A DNA stretch of 64,000 nt from Shinella sp. CPCC 101442. Lineage in GTDB: Bacteria; Pseudomonadota; Alphaproteobacteria; Rhizobiales; Rhizobiaceae. Shown here one piece after another: positions 54,177 to 62,915 of the stretch. The notes under the pieces were generated by a model. That model saw only the letters and a program-made list of their open reading frames with translations, was not told the origin of the DNA and made no database searches. The stretch lies in assembly GCF_024704725.1 (NCBI RefSeq), contig NZ_JALIQS010000010.1:62001-126000 (forward strand). The letters run 5' to 3'. Both the position numbers and the translations under genes were made by a program. The stretch's first letter is position 1, and each line of letters begins with the position of its first letter.

Positions 54177-55168
54177 GGCAGCGGCCCGAAGGACGCGTTG
54201 TAGAACCGCAGCCAGTTGCCGCCCATGATATCGCCGACCTCCTCTTCGGAGAAGCCGGCATCACGCAGGCCGCCGCGCAGGTTGCCGAGATCCGCATTGC
54301 TGCCGAACCAGGTCGGTTGTCGGGGGAAGCCTGCCGCGGCCGCCGACCCTTCACCGAAATCCGTCACCTTCGACCAGCGGCCATTGCGCATCCAGGTCAC
54401 CACCGAATCCGGCTGGTCCTGGCAAAGGTCGCTGCCGATGCCGATATGCTCGACGCCGTAGCGTTCCGCCGTCTCCGCGACCATGGCGCAGAAGTTCTCC
54501 AGCGTGCAGTTCGATCCGTCCTTCAGGTGGTGCGGATAGAGCGACAGGCCGAGCATGCCACCCGACTTTGTCAGCGCCTTCAGCACGGTGTCGGATTTGT
54601 TGCGCAGCGCCGGATGCCACCAGTGCGGATTGGCATGGGTAATGGCGATCGGGCGGGTGGAAATCTCTATCGCCTCCAGCGTGGAGCGTTCGGCGGAATG
54701 GCTCATGTCGATGACCATGCCGACACGGTTCATCTCGGCGATGGCCTGCCGGCCGAAGCGCGTAATGCCGGGATCTTCCCCTTCGTAGCAGCCGGTGGCA
54801 AGCAATGACTGGTTGTTGTAGGAGAGCTGCATGAAGCGCACGCCGAGCATGTGGCAGACTTCGATCAGCCCGATGTCATCCTCGATGGGCGACGGGTTCT
54901 GCAGGCCGAAGAAGATGGCCGTGCGCCCTTCCCGCATGGCGCGTTCGATATCGCTGCCCGAGCGGCCGGCGAAGATGAGATCGGGATGACGCTCGAAATG
55001 CCGGTTCCAGGCGATGATGTTGGCCACCGTCTCGCGGAAATTCTCGTGATAGGCGATGGTGGCGTGGACGGCATGCACGCCGCCGGCGCGCATTTCGGTG
55101 AAGACGTTCTGGCTCCAGTTGGCATATTGCAGGCAATCGACGAGCGGGCTGGCGATCTTTGCATCCAT
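54173..55168 (-). CDS. M19 dipeptidase-family protein lacking part of the zinc site
   Basis: A 331-residue amidohydrolase-fold protein related to membrane dipeptidase. The N-terminal HxD zinc pair is missing (VDCLQYANWS, residues 10-19) and the bridging Glu is Gln (IFFGLQNPSP, near residue 90). Two histidines remain, His156 in VIDMSHS and His177 in AITHANP, as does HIGIGSDL. This matches the subgroup found next to glycine betaine/dimethylglycine catabolic genes in Pseudomonas (PA5396-like), of unknown activity. The ATG follows GGAGTAAGG just after the ALDH stop. Confidence 0.85.
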   Translation of the reverse strand: MDAKIASPLVDCLQYANWSQNVFTEMRAGGVHAVHATIAYHENFRETVANIIAWNRHFERHPDLIFAGRSGSDIERAMREGRTAIFFGLQNPSPIEDDIGLIEVCHMLGVRFMQLSYNNQSLLATGCYEGEDPGITRFGRQAIAEMNRVGMVIDMSHSAERSTLEAIEISTRPIAITHANPHWWHPALRNKSDTVLKALTKSGGMLGLSLYPHHLKDGSNCTLENFCAMVAETAERYGVEHIGIGSDLCQDQPDSVVTWMRNGRWSKVTDFGEGSAAAAGFPRQPTWFGSNADLGNLRGGLRDAGFSEEEVGDIMGGNWLRFYNASFGPLP

Positions 55169-55172
55169 GACC

Positions 55173-56624
55173 TTACTCCGGCTCTCCCGCCCTGACATAG
55201 GCGGTCTTGACCTGGGTGTAGAACTCGGCGGCCGAACGGCCCTGCTCGCGCGAGCCGAAGCTCGAATCCTTCCGCCCGCCGAAGGGGACGTGATAGTCCG
55301 TACCCGCCGTCGGCAGGTTGACGGTGACGCAGCCCGTCTCGACATGGCGCCGGAAATGCGTGGCGCGGGCAAGCGAACTGGTGAAGATGCCGGCGACGAG
55401 GCCGAAGCGGGTGTCGTTGACGACAGAAAGCCCCTCCTCGTAGGAGTTGACCTTCTGCACGGCGGCGATGGGCGCGAACATTTCCTCGCGGTTGAAATCC
55501 ATCGCGTTGGTCGTGCCGGTCAGGAGTGCCGGAGCCATGTAGAATCCGTCATGGGTAAGCCGTAGCCGCTCGCCGCCGCCGATGACCTCGGCGCCGGCGG
55601 CACGGGCACGGTCCATCCAGGCAAGGTTTGCCGCAAGCTGGCGTTCGCTGACGACAGGCCCGACCTGCGTGCCGTCTGCCAGCGCATGCCCGACCTTGAG
55701 GGCCGCGACGGCAGCGCCGAGTTTTCCGACGAAGGCATCGTGGACCTTTTCATGCACGACGAGGCGCGAGGAGGCCGTGCATTTCTGCCCCGTGCCGGAA
55801 TAGCCGCCACCAATGGAGGCGGCGACCGCAAGATCGAGATCGGCGTCGTCCATGATGAGCAGCGCGTTTTTCGAGCCGAGTTCTAGCTGGAATTTCGTGA
55901 GATTTGCAGCGGCGGCGACCGCGACCTGGCAGCCAACCTCGTAGGACCCCGTGAAGGTGATGGCGTCGATGCCGCGATGGCTGGCAAGTCCGTTGCCGAC
56001 AACGGCACCCGGCCCCATCAAAAGCTGGAACGCGCCGTCCGGCAGGCCGGCCCGGTGAATGATGTCGGCGAGCGCGAAGGCCGAGGCCGGGGTTTCGTTG
56101 GCAGGTTTCCAGATGACCGTATTGCCATAGGCGAGTGCCGGCGCGATTTTCCAGCTGGCCGTGGCGGTTGGAAAATTCCAGGGAGAGACCACGGCGACGA
56201 GCCCCATCGGCTCGCGGCGGATGTCGATCTCGATGCCGGGGCGTACCGAATCCGCGTTCTCGCCGAGCTGGCGCAGCACCTCGGCCGCATAATAGGTGAA
56301 GAACTGGCCGGCGCGGAACACCTCGCCGCGGCCTTCCGCCAAGGGCTTGCCCTCTTCGCGCGACAGCAGTTCGCCAAGCTCGGCGGAGCGATCCATCAGT
56401 TCCGTGCCGATGCGGTTGAGCATCGCCTGGCGCTGTTCGAGACCGACGGACCGCCAGGCCGGCATCGCGGCTCGGCCGGCCGCAACGGCTTCATCCACAT
56501 CAGCCGCATCGGCCTGCGCATAGAGACCGATCAGATCGGTGACATCCGACGGGTTGCGGTTTTCATGGAAGCGTTCGCCCAGCCTCCATTTGCCGCCGAT
56601 CAGGTTGGCGTAGCGTTCTGCCAT
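55173..56624 (-). CDS. Aldehyde dehydrogenase, alpha-ketoglutarate semialdehyde type
   Basis: A 483-residue ALDH. It shows VSPWNFPTATASWKIAPALAYGNTVIWKPANETP, FTGSYEVGCQVA, the general-base Glu in FQLELGSKNALLIMDDADLDLA and the catalytic Cys in GTGQKCTASSR. The GSKN variant is typical of ketoglutarate-semialdehyde dehydrogenases. GGAG six bases before MAERYANLIGGKWR decides the start. It is the first gene of the operon, divergent from LysR. A five-carbon semialdehyde entering the TCA cycle is the likely substrate, suggesting breakdown of a pyrrolidine- or piperidine-type betaine. Confidence 0.9.
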   Translation of the reverse strand: MAERYANLIGGKWRLGERFHENRNPSDVTDLIGLYAQADAADVDEAVAAGRAAMPAWRSVGLEQRQAMLNRIGTELMDRSAELGELLSREEGKPLAEGRGEVFRAGQFFTYYAAEVLRQLGENADSVRPGIEIDIRREPMGLVAVVSPWNFPTATASWKIAPALAYGNTVIWKPANETPASAFALADIIHRAGLPDGAFQLLMGPGAVVGNGLASHRGIDAITFTGSYEVGCQVAVAAAANLTKFQLELGSKNALLIMDDADLDLAVAASIGGGYSGTGQKCTASSRLVVHEKVHDAFVGKLGAAVAALKVGHALADGTQVGPVVSERQLAANLAWMDRARAAGAEVIGGGERLRLTHDGFYMAPALLTGTTNAMDFNREEMFAPIAAVQKVNSYEEGLSVVNDTRFGLVAGIFTSSLARATHFRRHVETGCVTVNLPTAGTDYHVPFGGRKDSSFGSREQGRSAAEFYTQVKTAYVRAGEPE

Positions 56625-56723
56625 TTCAGTCTCCATTCTGTTGGAGCAAAAATCCGTCAGGGCCATGCTTCAATCAAGCAGATATTTCTGTTATAAATTT
56701 CAGAAGAATTGAAGTGAGCGATC

Positions 56724-57617
56724 ATGATCAAGCTGGAAGCATTGCGGGTCTTCGTCACCGTGGCGGAGAGCGGGAACATCAAGGACGCGGCCGATGCCGT
56801 CGGCCGCACGGCGTCTGCCGTATCGATGACGCTGAAGCAGCTTGAAGACGAGATCGGCGGACCGCTGTTCCAGACCGATCGCAAGAACAGCCTGACGGCG
56901 CTGGGCAACCTGATGCTCGATCTCGGGCGCGAGCAGATCCGCAGCTTCGACAAATCCGTCAGCATCATGCGGGCCTTCGCCCACAGCCGCATCGGCAGCC
57001 TGTCCATCGCTTCGGTACCGTCCGTGGCAACGAACGTGCTGCCGCCGATCCTGCAACGTTTTCTGGAAACCCGTCCGCAGGTGCAGGTCGAGCTGTTCGA
57101 CATCGATACCGCGCAGGTGCGGCGCATGGTGGAAAGCGGGGTCGCCGATATCGGCATTGCGGGTGAGAGCCGAGCCGGCGGCGGGGTGGAGTTCACGCCG
57201 CTCTTCAGCGACCGGTTCAAGCTGCTGTGCAGGCAAGACCATGAACTGTGCCAGCTCGGCCGAGCCGTGGAATGGAGTGACCTCAACGCGGCGACGCTGA
57301 TCCGCAACGGCGCGTCCGACAGGATCGAGGCGGAGGACTACAAGCGGCTCGCGACGCAGTCGCTGATCAATGTCTACAACGTCACATCGCTGGTCGCGCT
57401 GGTAAAAACCGGCCTTGGCCTCACCATCCTGCCCTCGCTCACCATGCACGGCGCCCACGAGGGCGTGGCGGTGCTGGAACTCGCCGACGCGGCGGCAAGC
57501 CGCCGGGTGGGGCTGGTCGAGCGGCGCGACGTTCCCCCCTCGCCGGTCGCGGCCGCTTTCCGCGCCTTCGCCTTGAAGGAAATTCCGGCGCTGGTTGCCG
57601 AACGTCTCGGGAACTGA
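56724..57617 (+). CDS. LysR family transcriptional regulator
   Basis: A 297-residue LysR regulator. The helix-turn-helix covers about residues 1-60 (ALRVFVTVAESGNIKDAADAVGRTASAVSMTLKQLEDEIGGPLFQTD), and the C-terminal effector domain runs from about residue 90 (LSIASVPSVATNVLPPILQRFLETRP). It is divergent from the catabolic operon across about 100 bases, the usual layout for an activator of that operon. The region contains AT-rich sequence but I see no clear T-N11-A site. Confidence 0.92.
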   Translation: MIKLEALRVFVTVAESGNIKDAADAVGRTASAVSMTLKQLEDEIGGPLFQTDRKNSLTALGNLMLDLGREQIRSFDKSVSIMRAFAHSRIGSLSIASVPSVATNVLPPILQRFLETRPQVQVELFDIDTAQVRRMVESGVADIGIAGESRAGGGVEFTPLFSDRFKLLCRQDHELCQLGRAVEWSDLNAATLIRNGASDRIEAEDYKRLATQSLINVYNVTSLVALVKTGLGLTILPSLTMHGAHEGVAVLELADAAASRRVGLVERRDVPPSPVAAAFRAFALKEIPALVAERLGN

Positions 57618-57764
57618 CGAGATGGGGATCGGCTGACAGAGGTCGATGGCAGCGGGTTCGGCCTTGTCACTCGCGCTTTAAACCAAAAGAAACGGGTTGG
57701 CGGCAACTATGCGGCCTGCGCAATCCTGAGCTATTTCCGGCCAGCGGCACCTTGGACTCAAACA

Positions 57765-58712
57765 GTGCTCAATCCGCTTTCAGTCGTCCTCAAGAAACGT
57801 CTCGACATTGCCTTCAACACGTCGTCCGATTTTCGCGCGCGGATCGTCGAATTCCCCGGCCTCTGGATGTCAGCACCCGATATCGCCGACCTGCGACGGG
57901 ACCTGAAATCGGTTGCGCTCCGGACCATTCAGGGCGGAGATCTGGACTACGGCGTCTTCTCCGAACGTGAGGATGCGTTGAACCGCACGATCGTGACGCT
58001 GGTCTACCGCGTTTCCGACGGCGCGCCGGTTGCTTTCAATGCGCTGCCGGTGATTTCGCTCTCGCTTTCGGGAAAACCCGTGGAAGTCCTCCATCTCGGG
58101 CTTGTCATGATCGATCCCGCCGTGCGCAGCCAGGGTCTTTCCTGGGTGCTCTACGGTCTCACCTGCTTCCTCCTCTTCCTGCGCAACCAGCTCCGTCCGC
58201 TGTGGATCTCCAACGTCACGCAGGTTCCGGCCGTCGCCGGCATGGTGGCCGAGACGTTCTCCGGCGTCTTCCCCTCGCCGACCCGCGGCGCGCGGCGCGC
58301 ACTCCGCCAGCAACTGATCGCGACGGAAATCATGGCCACGCACCGCCATGTCTTTGGCGTCGGCCCGCAGGCAGGCTTCGACGCTGACCGCTTCGTCATC
58401 ACCGACGCCTATACCGGCGGCTCGGATAATCTGAAGAAGACATTCGACGCCGCCCCAAAGCACCGCAAGGCCGAATACAATGATTTCTGTGCCGCCGAAC
58501 TCGATTACGAGCGCGGCGACGATCTGCTCCAGATCGGCCAGCTCGATCTCAACGCAGCCCAGCGCTATCTCATCGAAAGCGTGCCGCGCAACGCCCTTGG
58601 ACGACTGGCGGTGACAAGTTTCGTCATCCTCGCGCAGCGCCTCGTCCTGCCCGTGCTGCACTGGACCGACGGTCGTCGGCAATGGGGCATATTGAGGCCT
58701 TTCAAACGATGA
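57765..58712 (+). CDS. GNAT-like protein, first gene of an unknown operon
   Basis: A 315-residue soluble protein. The centre resembles an acetyltransferase acyl-CoA loop: VLHLGLVMIDPAVRSQGLSWVLYGLTCFLLF at about residues 107-137. Other parts (ISLSLSGKPVE, TQVPAVAGMVAETFSGVFPSP) have no clear family. GTG is the start; no ATG fits. Its stop overlaps the ThiF-like start by four bases. It may acylate a small molecule or protein used by the other enzymes in the operon; I do not recognise a named family. Confidence 0.8.
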   Translation: MLNPLSVVLKKRLDIAFNTSSDFRARIVEFPGLWMSAPDIADLRRDLKSVALRTIQGGDLDYGVFSEREDALNRTIVTLVYRVSDGAPVAFNALPVISLSLSGKPVEVLHLGLVMIDPAVRSQGLSWVLYGLTCFLLFLRNQLRPLWISNVTQVPAVAGMVAETFSGVFPSPTRGARRALRQQLIATEIMATHRHVFGVGPQAGFDADRFVITDAYTGGSDNLKKTFDAAPKHRKAEYNDFCAAELDYERGDDLLQIGQLDLNAAQRYLIESVPRNALGRLAVTSFVILAQRLVLPVLHWTDGRRQWGILRPFKR

Positions 58713-59593
58713 ACGTCTTTTCCTATGAAACCTTCACCACCCGCAACATCGGCTTCGTCAGCGAGGCCGAGCAGCGCCGGTTGCATGAGGCCACTGTCTT
58801 CATCTGCGGGACGGGCGGCATGGGCGGGGCCGCCATCCAGGCGCTGGCGCGTGCCGGTGTCGGCCGTCTGATCCTTGCCGATATCGACCGGTTCGAGCTT
58901 TCCAATCTCAACCGCCAGGTCTTCTGCTTCGCGGACACGATCGGCCAGCCGAAGGCTGAGGCGACCCGCGATCTCTGCCTGAAGATCAATCCCGAACTCG
59001 ACATCGCCGTCCTGGGCCCGGAATGGACGGAGCATGCGGAAACGCTCGTCGCCGACGCGAATGTGGTGATCAACGGCGCCGACGATCTCGGCGCAAGCCT
59101 CCTTCTCTACCGCACCGCGCGGCGCCGGGGCAAAACGGTGATCGACGCCTACGCCTCCCCCCTGCCCTCGGTCTACGTGACGCGCCCGAAAGAACCGATG
59201 CCGGAGGAGCGCCTCAGCTATCCGACCATCGGGACGCCCTGGAACGCGCTGACTGGCGAGCAGCGGGCCGAAGCCTTTCTGCGCGAGGCCGAGCATGTCA
59301 TGGTCCACTCCTCCTCCCGCCACCATGTCGATCTTGCTCTCGCAGGCGAAGTGGTCGCCGGCACGCGCAGCCGCATGTCGTTTGCCCCCATGGTCATCTC
59401 GACGGGCACGCTGATGGCCTATGAGGCGATCAACACCTTGCTCGCCCGCCCCCATGGCGCGGACTACCGGGGCTGGTTCTTCAATCCCCATGCGGGCCGG
59501 GTCGAGCGGCCGCGCAACGCCCTCGCCGCCGCCCTGTTGCGCCCGCTGGTTCGACGCTACCTGAGGCGGCTTGCCGCGCCGGCAAAACCATGA
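58709..59593 (+). CDS. ThiF/HesA/MoeB-type adenylyltransferase (E1-like)
   Basis: A 294-residue E1-like protein that would adenylate a carboxyl group with ATP. The glycine loop is GTGGMGG (34-40), followed by LILADIDRFELSNLNRQ (54-70) with the ATP-contacting Arg, and QPKAEATRDLCLKINPE. The zinc-binding CxxC pairs of ThiF/MoeB are absent, and the C-terminal half has YASPLPSVYVTRP and HVMVHSSSRHHVDLALAGEVVAGT. It overlaps genes on both sides by four bases. No ubiquitin-like sulfur carrier is encoded next to it, so its acyl substrate is unknown. Confidence 0.88.
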   Translation: MNVFSYETFTTRNIGFVSEAEQRRLHEATVFICGTGGMGGAAIQALARAGVGRLILADIDRFELSNLNRQVFCFADTIGQPKAEATRDLCLKINPELDIAVLGPEWTEHAETLVADANVVINGADDLGASLLLYRTARRRGKTVIDAYASPLPSVYVTRPKEPMPEERLSYPTIGTPWNALTGEQRAEAFLREAEHVMVHSSSRHHVDLALAGEVVAGTRSRMSFAPMVISTGTLMAYEAINTLLARPHGADYRGWFFNPHAGRVERPRNALAAALLRPLVRRYLRRLAAPAKP

Positions 59594-60792
59594 TCGCGCC
59601 GTCCATCGCCGACATGTTCATTTCGCTTGCCGCCTTTTGCGGGCTGGTGATCCTCATTCGCTCCATCCGTACATTGAACACGCAAAGTCCGCTGACGCGC
59701 CGTGTCCTCTTCGGCCTGCGCGTCCTCGCCGCTCTGATGATCTGCCGCGTGCTCACCTGGTGGACCGGGCTCTTTCTGTTCAATACGGCGACCTACATCG
59801 CGGCTGGCCTCGTGCCGCTTGCGGCCATCCTGCTTGCCGAGGGCCTTATGCGCCGCCATGCGCCGCCCTTGACCAAGGTGATCGCCGCAGGCGGCGCGGC
59901 GAGCTTTACCGTCCTTGCCTTCCTGCCTGCCGCCTTTGCAGAGCCCTGGCGCTTTGTCTTGCTCTTTGTCTATCAACTCGTCACCTTCGCGCTCGCCGGC
60001 CACATGGCGGTGACGCGCGACCTCAAGAGCCTCTCCAAGGCGGAAAATCAGGCTGTGGACCGCATCGCACTGTCGCTGCTGCTCATCCTGCCGCTGCTTG
60101 TCACGGATTTCCGCTCGACCTATGTCGATTTGCCGGTGCGGCTTGGCGGGGTGGCCGTGCTGTTCCTGTGCTGGCTGCTGATCAGCCTCGGCCAGCGTGC
60201 CGTCAGCCATCGCGACACCATCATCTCCTTCGTCATCCTGCTCTCGGCCGCCTTGTTGGCCGCGCTCGCCATCGGCCTCGAAAACAGTTTCGATGCCACT
60301 GCACTCGTCCGCACGGCGAGCGTGATCATTTCTGCGGCGCTGCTCGGCGTGATCTGGAAAGACAGTGTCGGATTGCGCACGGAACAGCACCGCCAGAGCC
60401 TCATCCGCCATCTTGCCGAAGACCGTATCGATGACACGGTCGGTTTCCTGAAGGAGTTGCAGAACCACCCGCTCGTCGAGGGCGCGCTTCTTCTTGACGA
60501 GACGGAGTTGGCTGACCTTGACCTTGCCGGCCTGAAACAGCTGTTTTCCGCCCGCCCGCTGCTGCGGGCCACGGAAACCTCCGACCTTTCGGAAACGAAT
60601 GCCGAACAGCTTACCTGGCTGCTCGAAAAATACGAGGCGACCCATGTGATGCTGGTTTCACGCAGGCCCTTTCGGCTGATCGCGCTCAACATGCCGTCCG
60701 TCTCCGCCACGCCGGGGGCCGAGACGGAGCTGAAGGTCGTCCAGCGCATGGCCCTTCTGATTTCGGAGAGGACACATGATCGAGATCCGTGA
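59590..60792 (+). CDS. Polytopic membrane protein of unknown operon
   Basis: A 400-residue protein with about nine hydrophobic segments in residues 1-260 and a soluble C-terminal part of about 140 residues (EQHRQSLIRHLAEDRIDDTVGFLKELQNHPLV onward). No transporter motif is visible. It overlaps the ThiF-like gene by four bases and the next GNAT gene by 17 bases, so it is surely part of the same unit. It may anchor the other proteins at the membrane or move their product. I do not recognise the family. Confidence 0.8.
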   Translation: MIAPSIADMFISLAAFCGLVILIRSIRTLNTQSPLTRRVLFGLRVLAALMICRVLTWWTGLFLFNTATYIAAGLVPLAAILLAEGLMRRHAPPLTKVIAAGGAASFTVLAFLPAAFAEPWRFVLLFVYQLVTFALAGHMAVTRDLKSLSKAENQAVDRIALSLLLILPLLVTDFRSTYVDLPVRLGGVAVLFLCWLLISLGQRAVSHRDTIISFVILLSAALLAALAIGLENSFDATALVRTASVIISAALLGVIWKDSVGLRTEQHRQSLIRHLAEDRIDDTVGFLKELQNHPLVEGALLLDETELADLDLAGLKQLFSARPLLRATETSDLSETNAEQLTWLLEKYEATHVMLVSRRPFRLIALNMPSVSATPGAETELKVVQRMALLISERTHDRDP

Positions 60793-61882
60793 GGGTGACA
60801 TCGACGCCTTCTTCGCCGCGCCTTTCGCGGCCTATGGCGAGAAATCGCTCTACGTCTCGCCGATGCTGAGTGACCTCAGGCGCTTCCTTTCGGCGGAAAA
60901 GAACCCTCTTTTCGAAACAGCGGACGATTTCGCCGTCTTCACAGCCCATGAGAGCGGCGTGGTGTGTGGCCGTATCACTGCCCACGTCCACGCGGCGGCC
61001 AACGCTCGCTTCGGCCTGAAACACGGCTATTTCGGCTATTTCGACTGCGCTGACGACGAGCGCGTCGCCGCCGTGCTGCTGGAACGGGCAGAAGATTGGG
61101 CGCGCGCACGGGGCTTCACCGAAATCCTCGGCAATTTCAACCTCACGGCCATGCAGCAGGTCGGCATCATGACCGGCGGTTTCGAGCATGCGCCTTACAC
61201 GGATCAGATCTGGGGGCCGCCCCACTTGCCGCGCCTTCTGGAAAAACGCGGCTATTCCCCCACTTTCCCAATGACGACCTTCGAGATCGGTCTCCGCAAC
61301 GCGCCCCTCGACGGCATTCTGAACGGGGCGGAGATGCGGGCGCCGCGCGCCGACGGTTTCCGCTTCTCGCCGATCCGCCGCGCGACACTCGATCGACGCC
61401 TCGAGGATTCGCGGCTGATCCTCAACGAGAGCTTCGCCGACAACCCGATGTTCGTGCCTGTCAGCCGTGCGGAATATGAGTTCCAGGCCAAGGAGATGAA
61501 GTGGATCATGGATCCACGCATCTCGGCAGTCGCGGAAAAGGCCGGCGTGCCCGCAGGCGCCGTGATCGCCATTCCAGACGTCAATCCGATGCTGAAGGCG
61601 ATGGGCTCGCGCCTGGGCCTCTCCGCTCCCTGGCATCTCGTCAAACATCGCCTGCGCCGCCGCCGCGCCGTCGTCATCTTTCAGGGCGTGAAGCCGGAAT
61701 TCCAGGGCCGCGGCCTCAACCCGCTGATGCTCGCCCACATCCTCGGCGAAATGCGCAAGGCCGGCTACGAGACGGCCGGCGGCACCTGGATCGCCGACAC
61801 CAATGCGGCGAGCCTGCGCCAGGCCGAAAAGGCCGGCGCCCGCCCGCTGCACCGGGTGCATCTCTTCGGAAAGACGCTATGA
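60776..61882 (+). CDS. GNAT-family acetyltransferase-like protein, second in operon
   Basis: A 368-residue protein whose N-terminal half resembles uncharacterised GNAT proteins (YGEKSLYVSPMLSDLRRFLSAEKNPLFE; HGYFGYFDCADDERVAAVLLERAEDWARARGFTEILGNFN). A second acetyltransferase-like region lies near residues 300-360 (VKPEFQGRGLNPLMLAHILGEMRKAGYETAGGTWIADTNAASLRQAEKAGARPLHRVHLFGK), with the Q/RxxGxG-like loop QGRGLN. This two-domain layout occurs in N-acyl transferase relatives that act on lipids or amines. Overlaps with both neighbours show translational coupling. Substrate unknown. Confidence 0.82.
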   Translation: MIEIREGDIDAFFAAPFAAYGEKSLYVSPMLSDLRRFLSAEKNPLFETADDFAVFTAHESGVVCGRITAHVHAAANARFGLKHGYFGYFDCADDERVAAVLLERAEDWARARGFTEILGNFNLTAMQQVGIMTGGFEHAPYTDQIWGPPHLPRLLEKRGYSPTFPMTTFEIGLRNAPLDGILNGAEMRAPRADGFRFSPIRRATLDRRLEDSRLILNESFADNPMFVPVSRAEYEFQAKEMKWIMDPRISAVAEKAGVPAGAVIAIPDVNPMLKAMGSRLGLSAPWHLVKHRLRRRRAVVIFQGVKPEFQGRGLNPLMLAHILGEMRKAGYETAGGTWIADTNAASLRQAEKAGARPLHRVHLFGKTL

Positions 61883-62895
61883 GCCGCATCGACACCGCCA
61901 CGCTGACAATCCTCGCCGGGGAAGCAAATCGCGCGCCGTCCACGCACAACACCCAGCCCGCGCGTTTCGTACTGGACGAGGCGGGCCGCATCCTGATCGT
62001 CGCCGATCTTTCCCGACGTCTCGCCATCGGCGATCCGACAAACCGCGACATGGGTCTTTCCTGCGGTGCGGCGCTGGAGGGGCTGACGATGGCGCTTGCC
62101 GGACGCGGTATCGGCGCGGCGGTCGAGGATTTCTGGCCGGAGGATATGCAATGGCGTCCCGGTTATCGGCTCGCGGCACGCGTCACCCTGGCCGGCGAAG
62201 CGACAAGCCCGGAACGGGCAGCCTTCACTGAGAAACGCTTCACCTGGCGCGGAGCCTTTTCGCCCGCCACGGCTGAAACGCTGGCGAAGCTCGAAAGCTG
62301 GGCGCTGCAAACGGATGACGTAATTTTTGCTGGTGGAAGGGACGCGCTTTCCTTCATCGCGACGCTCAACGACGAGGCCAGCCTCACCGTCATGCGCGAA
62401 CGCGCCTTTCGCGAGGAACTCGTCGCCTGGATGCGGCTTTCGCCAAATCACCCCACTTACGCGGCTGACGGCCTCAATCTCGACGCCCTGCGCATGGGGC
62501 GGATGGAAGGCGCGGTGGCGGGAAGAATCCTCGCCTCGCCGCTCTTCGACCTCGCCGACCGGGTCGGTCTCGCCAAGCCGCTGGTCTCCGAAGCCGGCAA
62601 GACGATGACGGCGGCAGCGTGTCTGCTGTTCCATCGCCCCGACGGCGAAAGCCCGGTCGCGACGGGCCGGGCCTTCTATAGGTTCTGGCTGGATTTCACG
62701 CGGCTTGGCTTTGCGGGCTGGCCGATGGCGGTGCTGGCGGATGTCCCTGTCGCCGCAGACACGTTGCGCAAACGCTTCTCGCTCCCCTCGGGTTGCCGCC
62801 TGATCAACGTGTTGCGCGTCGGTCCCGCACCCTCGCCCCCTGCCAAGTGCCGCCTGCCGGCGGGAGATCTCGTACTGGAGGAAAAGCCGACCTGA
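61879..62895 (+). CDS. Acg-like nitroreductase-fold protein
   Basis: A 338-residue flavin-binding-fold protein of the Acg/nitroreductase family. RAPSTHNTQPARFVL (18-32), then DPTNRDMGLSCGAALEGLTMAL, are strong matches to Acg, which has a lid that closes over FMN. RRSW-type catalytic features of usual nitroreductases are absent. It ends the operon; its stop lies inside the loop of a terminator hairpin. It may sequester FMN or oxidise an intermediate made by the E1-like protein. The start overlaps the upstream stop by four bases. Confidence 0.87.
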   Translation: MSRIDTATLTILAGEANRAPSTHNTQPARFVLDEAGRILIVADLSRRLAIGDPTNRDMGLSCGAALEGLTMALAGRGIGAAVEDFWPEDMQWRPGYRLAARVTLAGEATSPERAAFTEKRFTWRGAFSPATAETLAKLESWALQTDDVIFAGGRDALSFIATLNDEASLTVMRERAFREELVAWMRLSPNHPTYAADGLNLDALRMGRMEGAVAGRILASPLFDLADRVGLAKPLVSEAGKTMTAAACLLFHRPDGESPVATGRAFYRFWLDFTRLGFAGWPMAVLADVPVAADTLRKRFSLPSGCRLINVLRVGPAPSPPAKCRLPAGDLVLEEKPT

Positions 62896-62909
62896 GGCCG
62901 GTTTTTCCT
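62879..62909 (+). terminator. Terminator hairpin between convergent operons
   Basis: AGGAAAAGCCG pairs with CGGTTTTTCCT, one G-U pair and a nine-base loop. A run of five T residues lies in the downstream arm for the plus strand, and the reverse side offers A/T-rich arms for the minus-strand aas gene. It may work in both directions. Confidence 0.7.
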
Positions 62910-62915
62910 GTCGTC

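Noticed and set aside
52551-54203. 550-codon plus-strand open frame
   Set aside because: Antisense to the 564-residue protein. The minus frame is kept because it is coupled by overlaps to clear genes on both sides.
57646-57681. 12-codon mini-frame (MAAGSALSLAL) before the unknown operon, considered as a precursor peptide
   Set aside because: Too short and unremarkable; ribosome site spacing is poor. Not supported.
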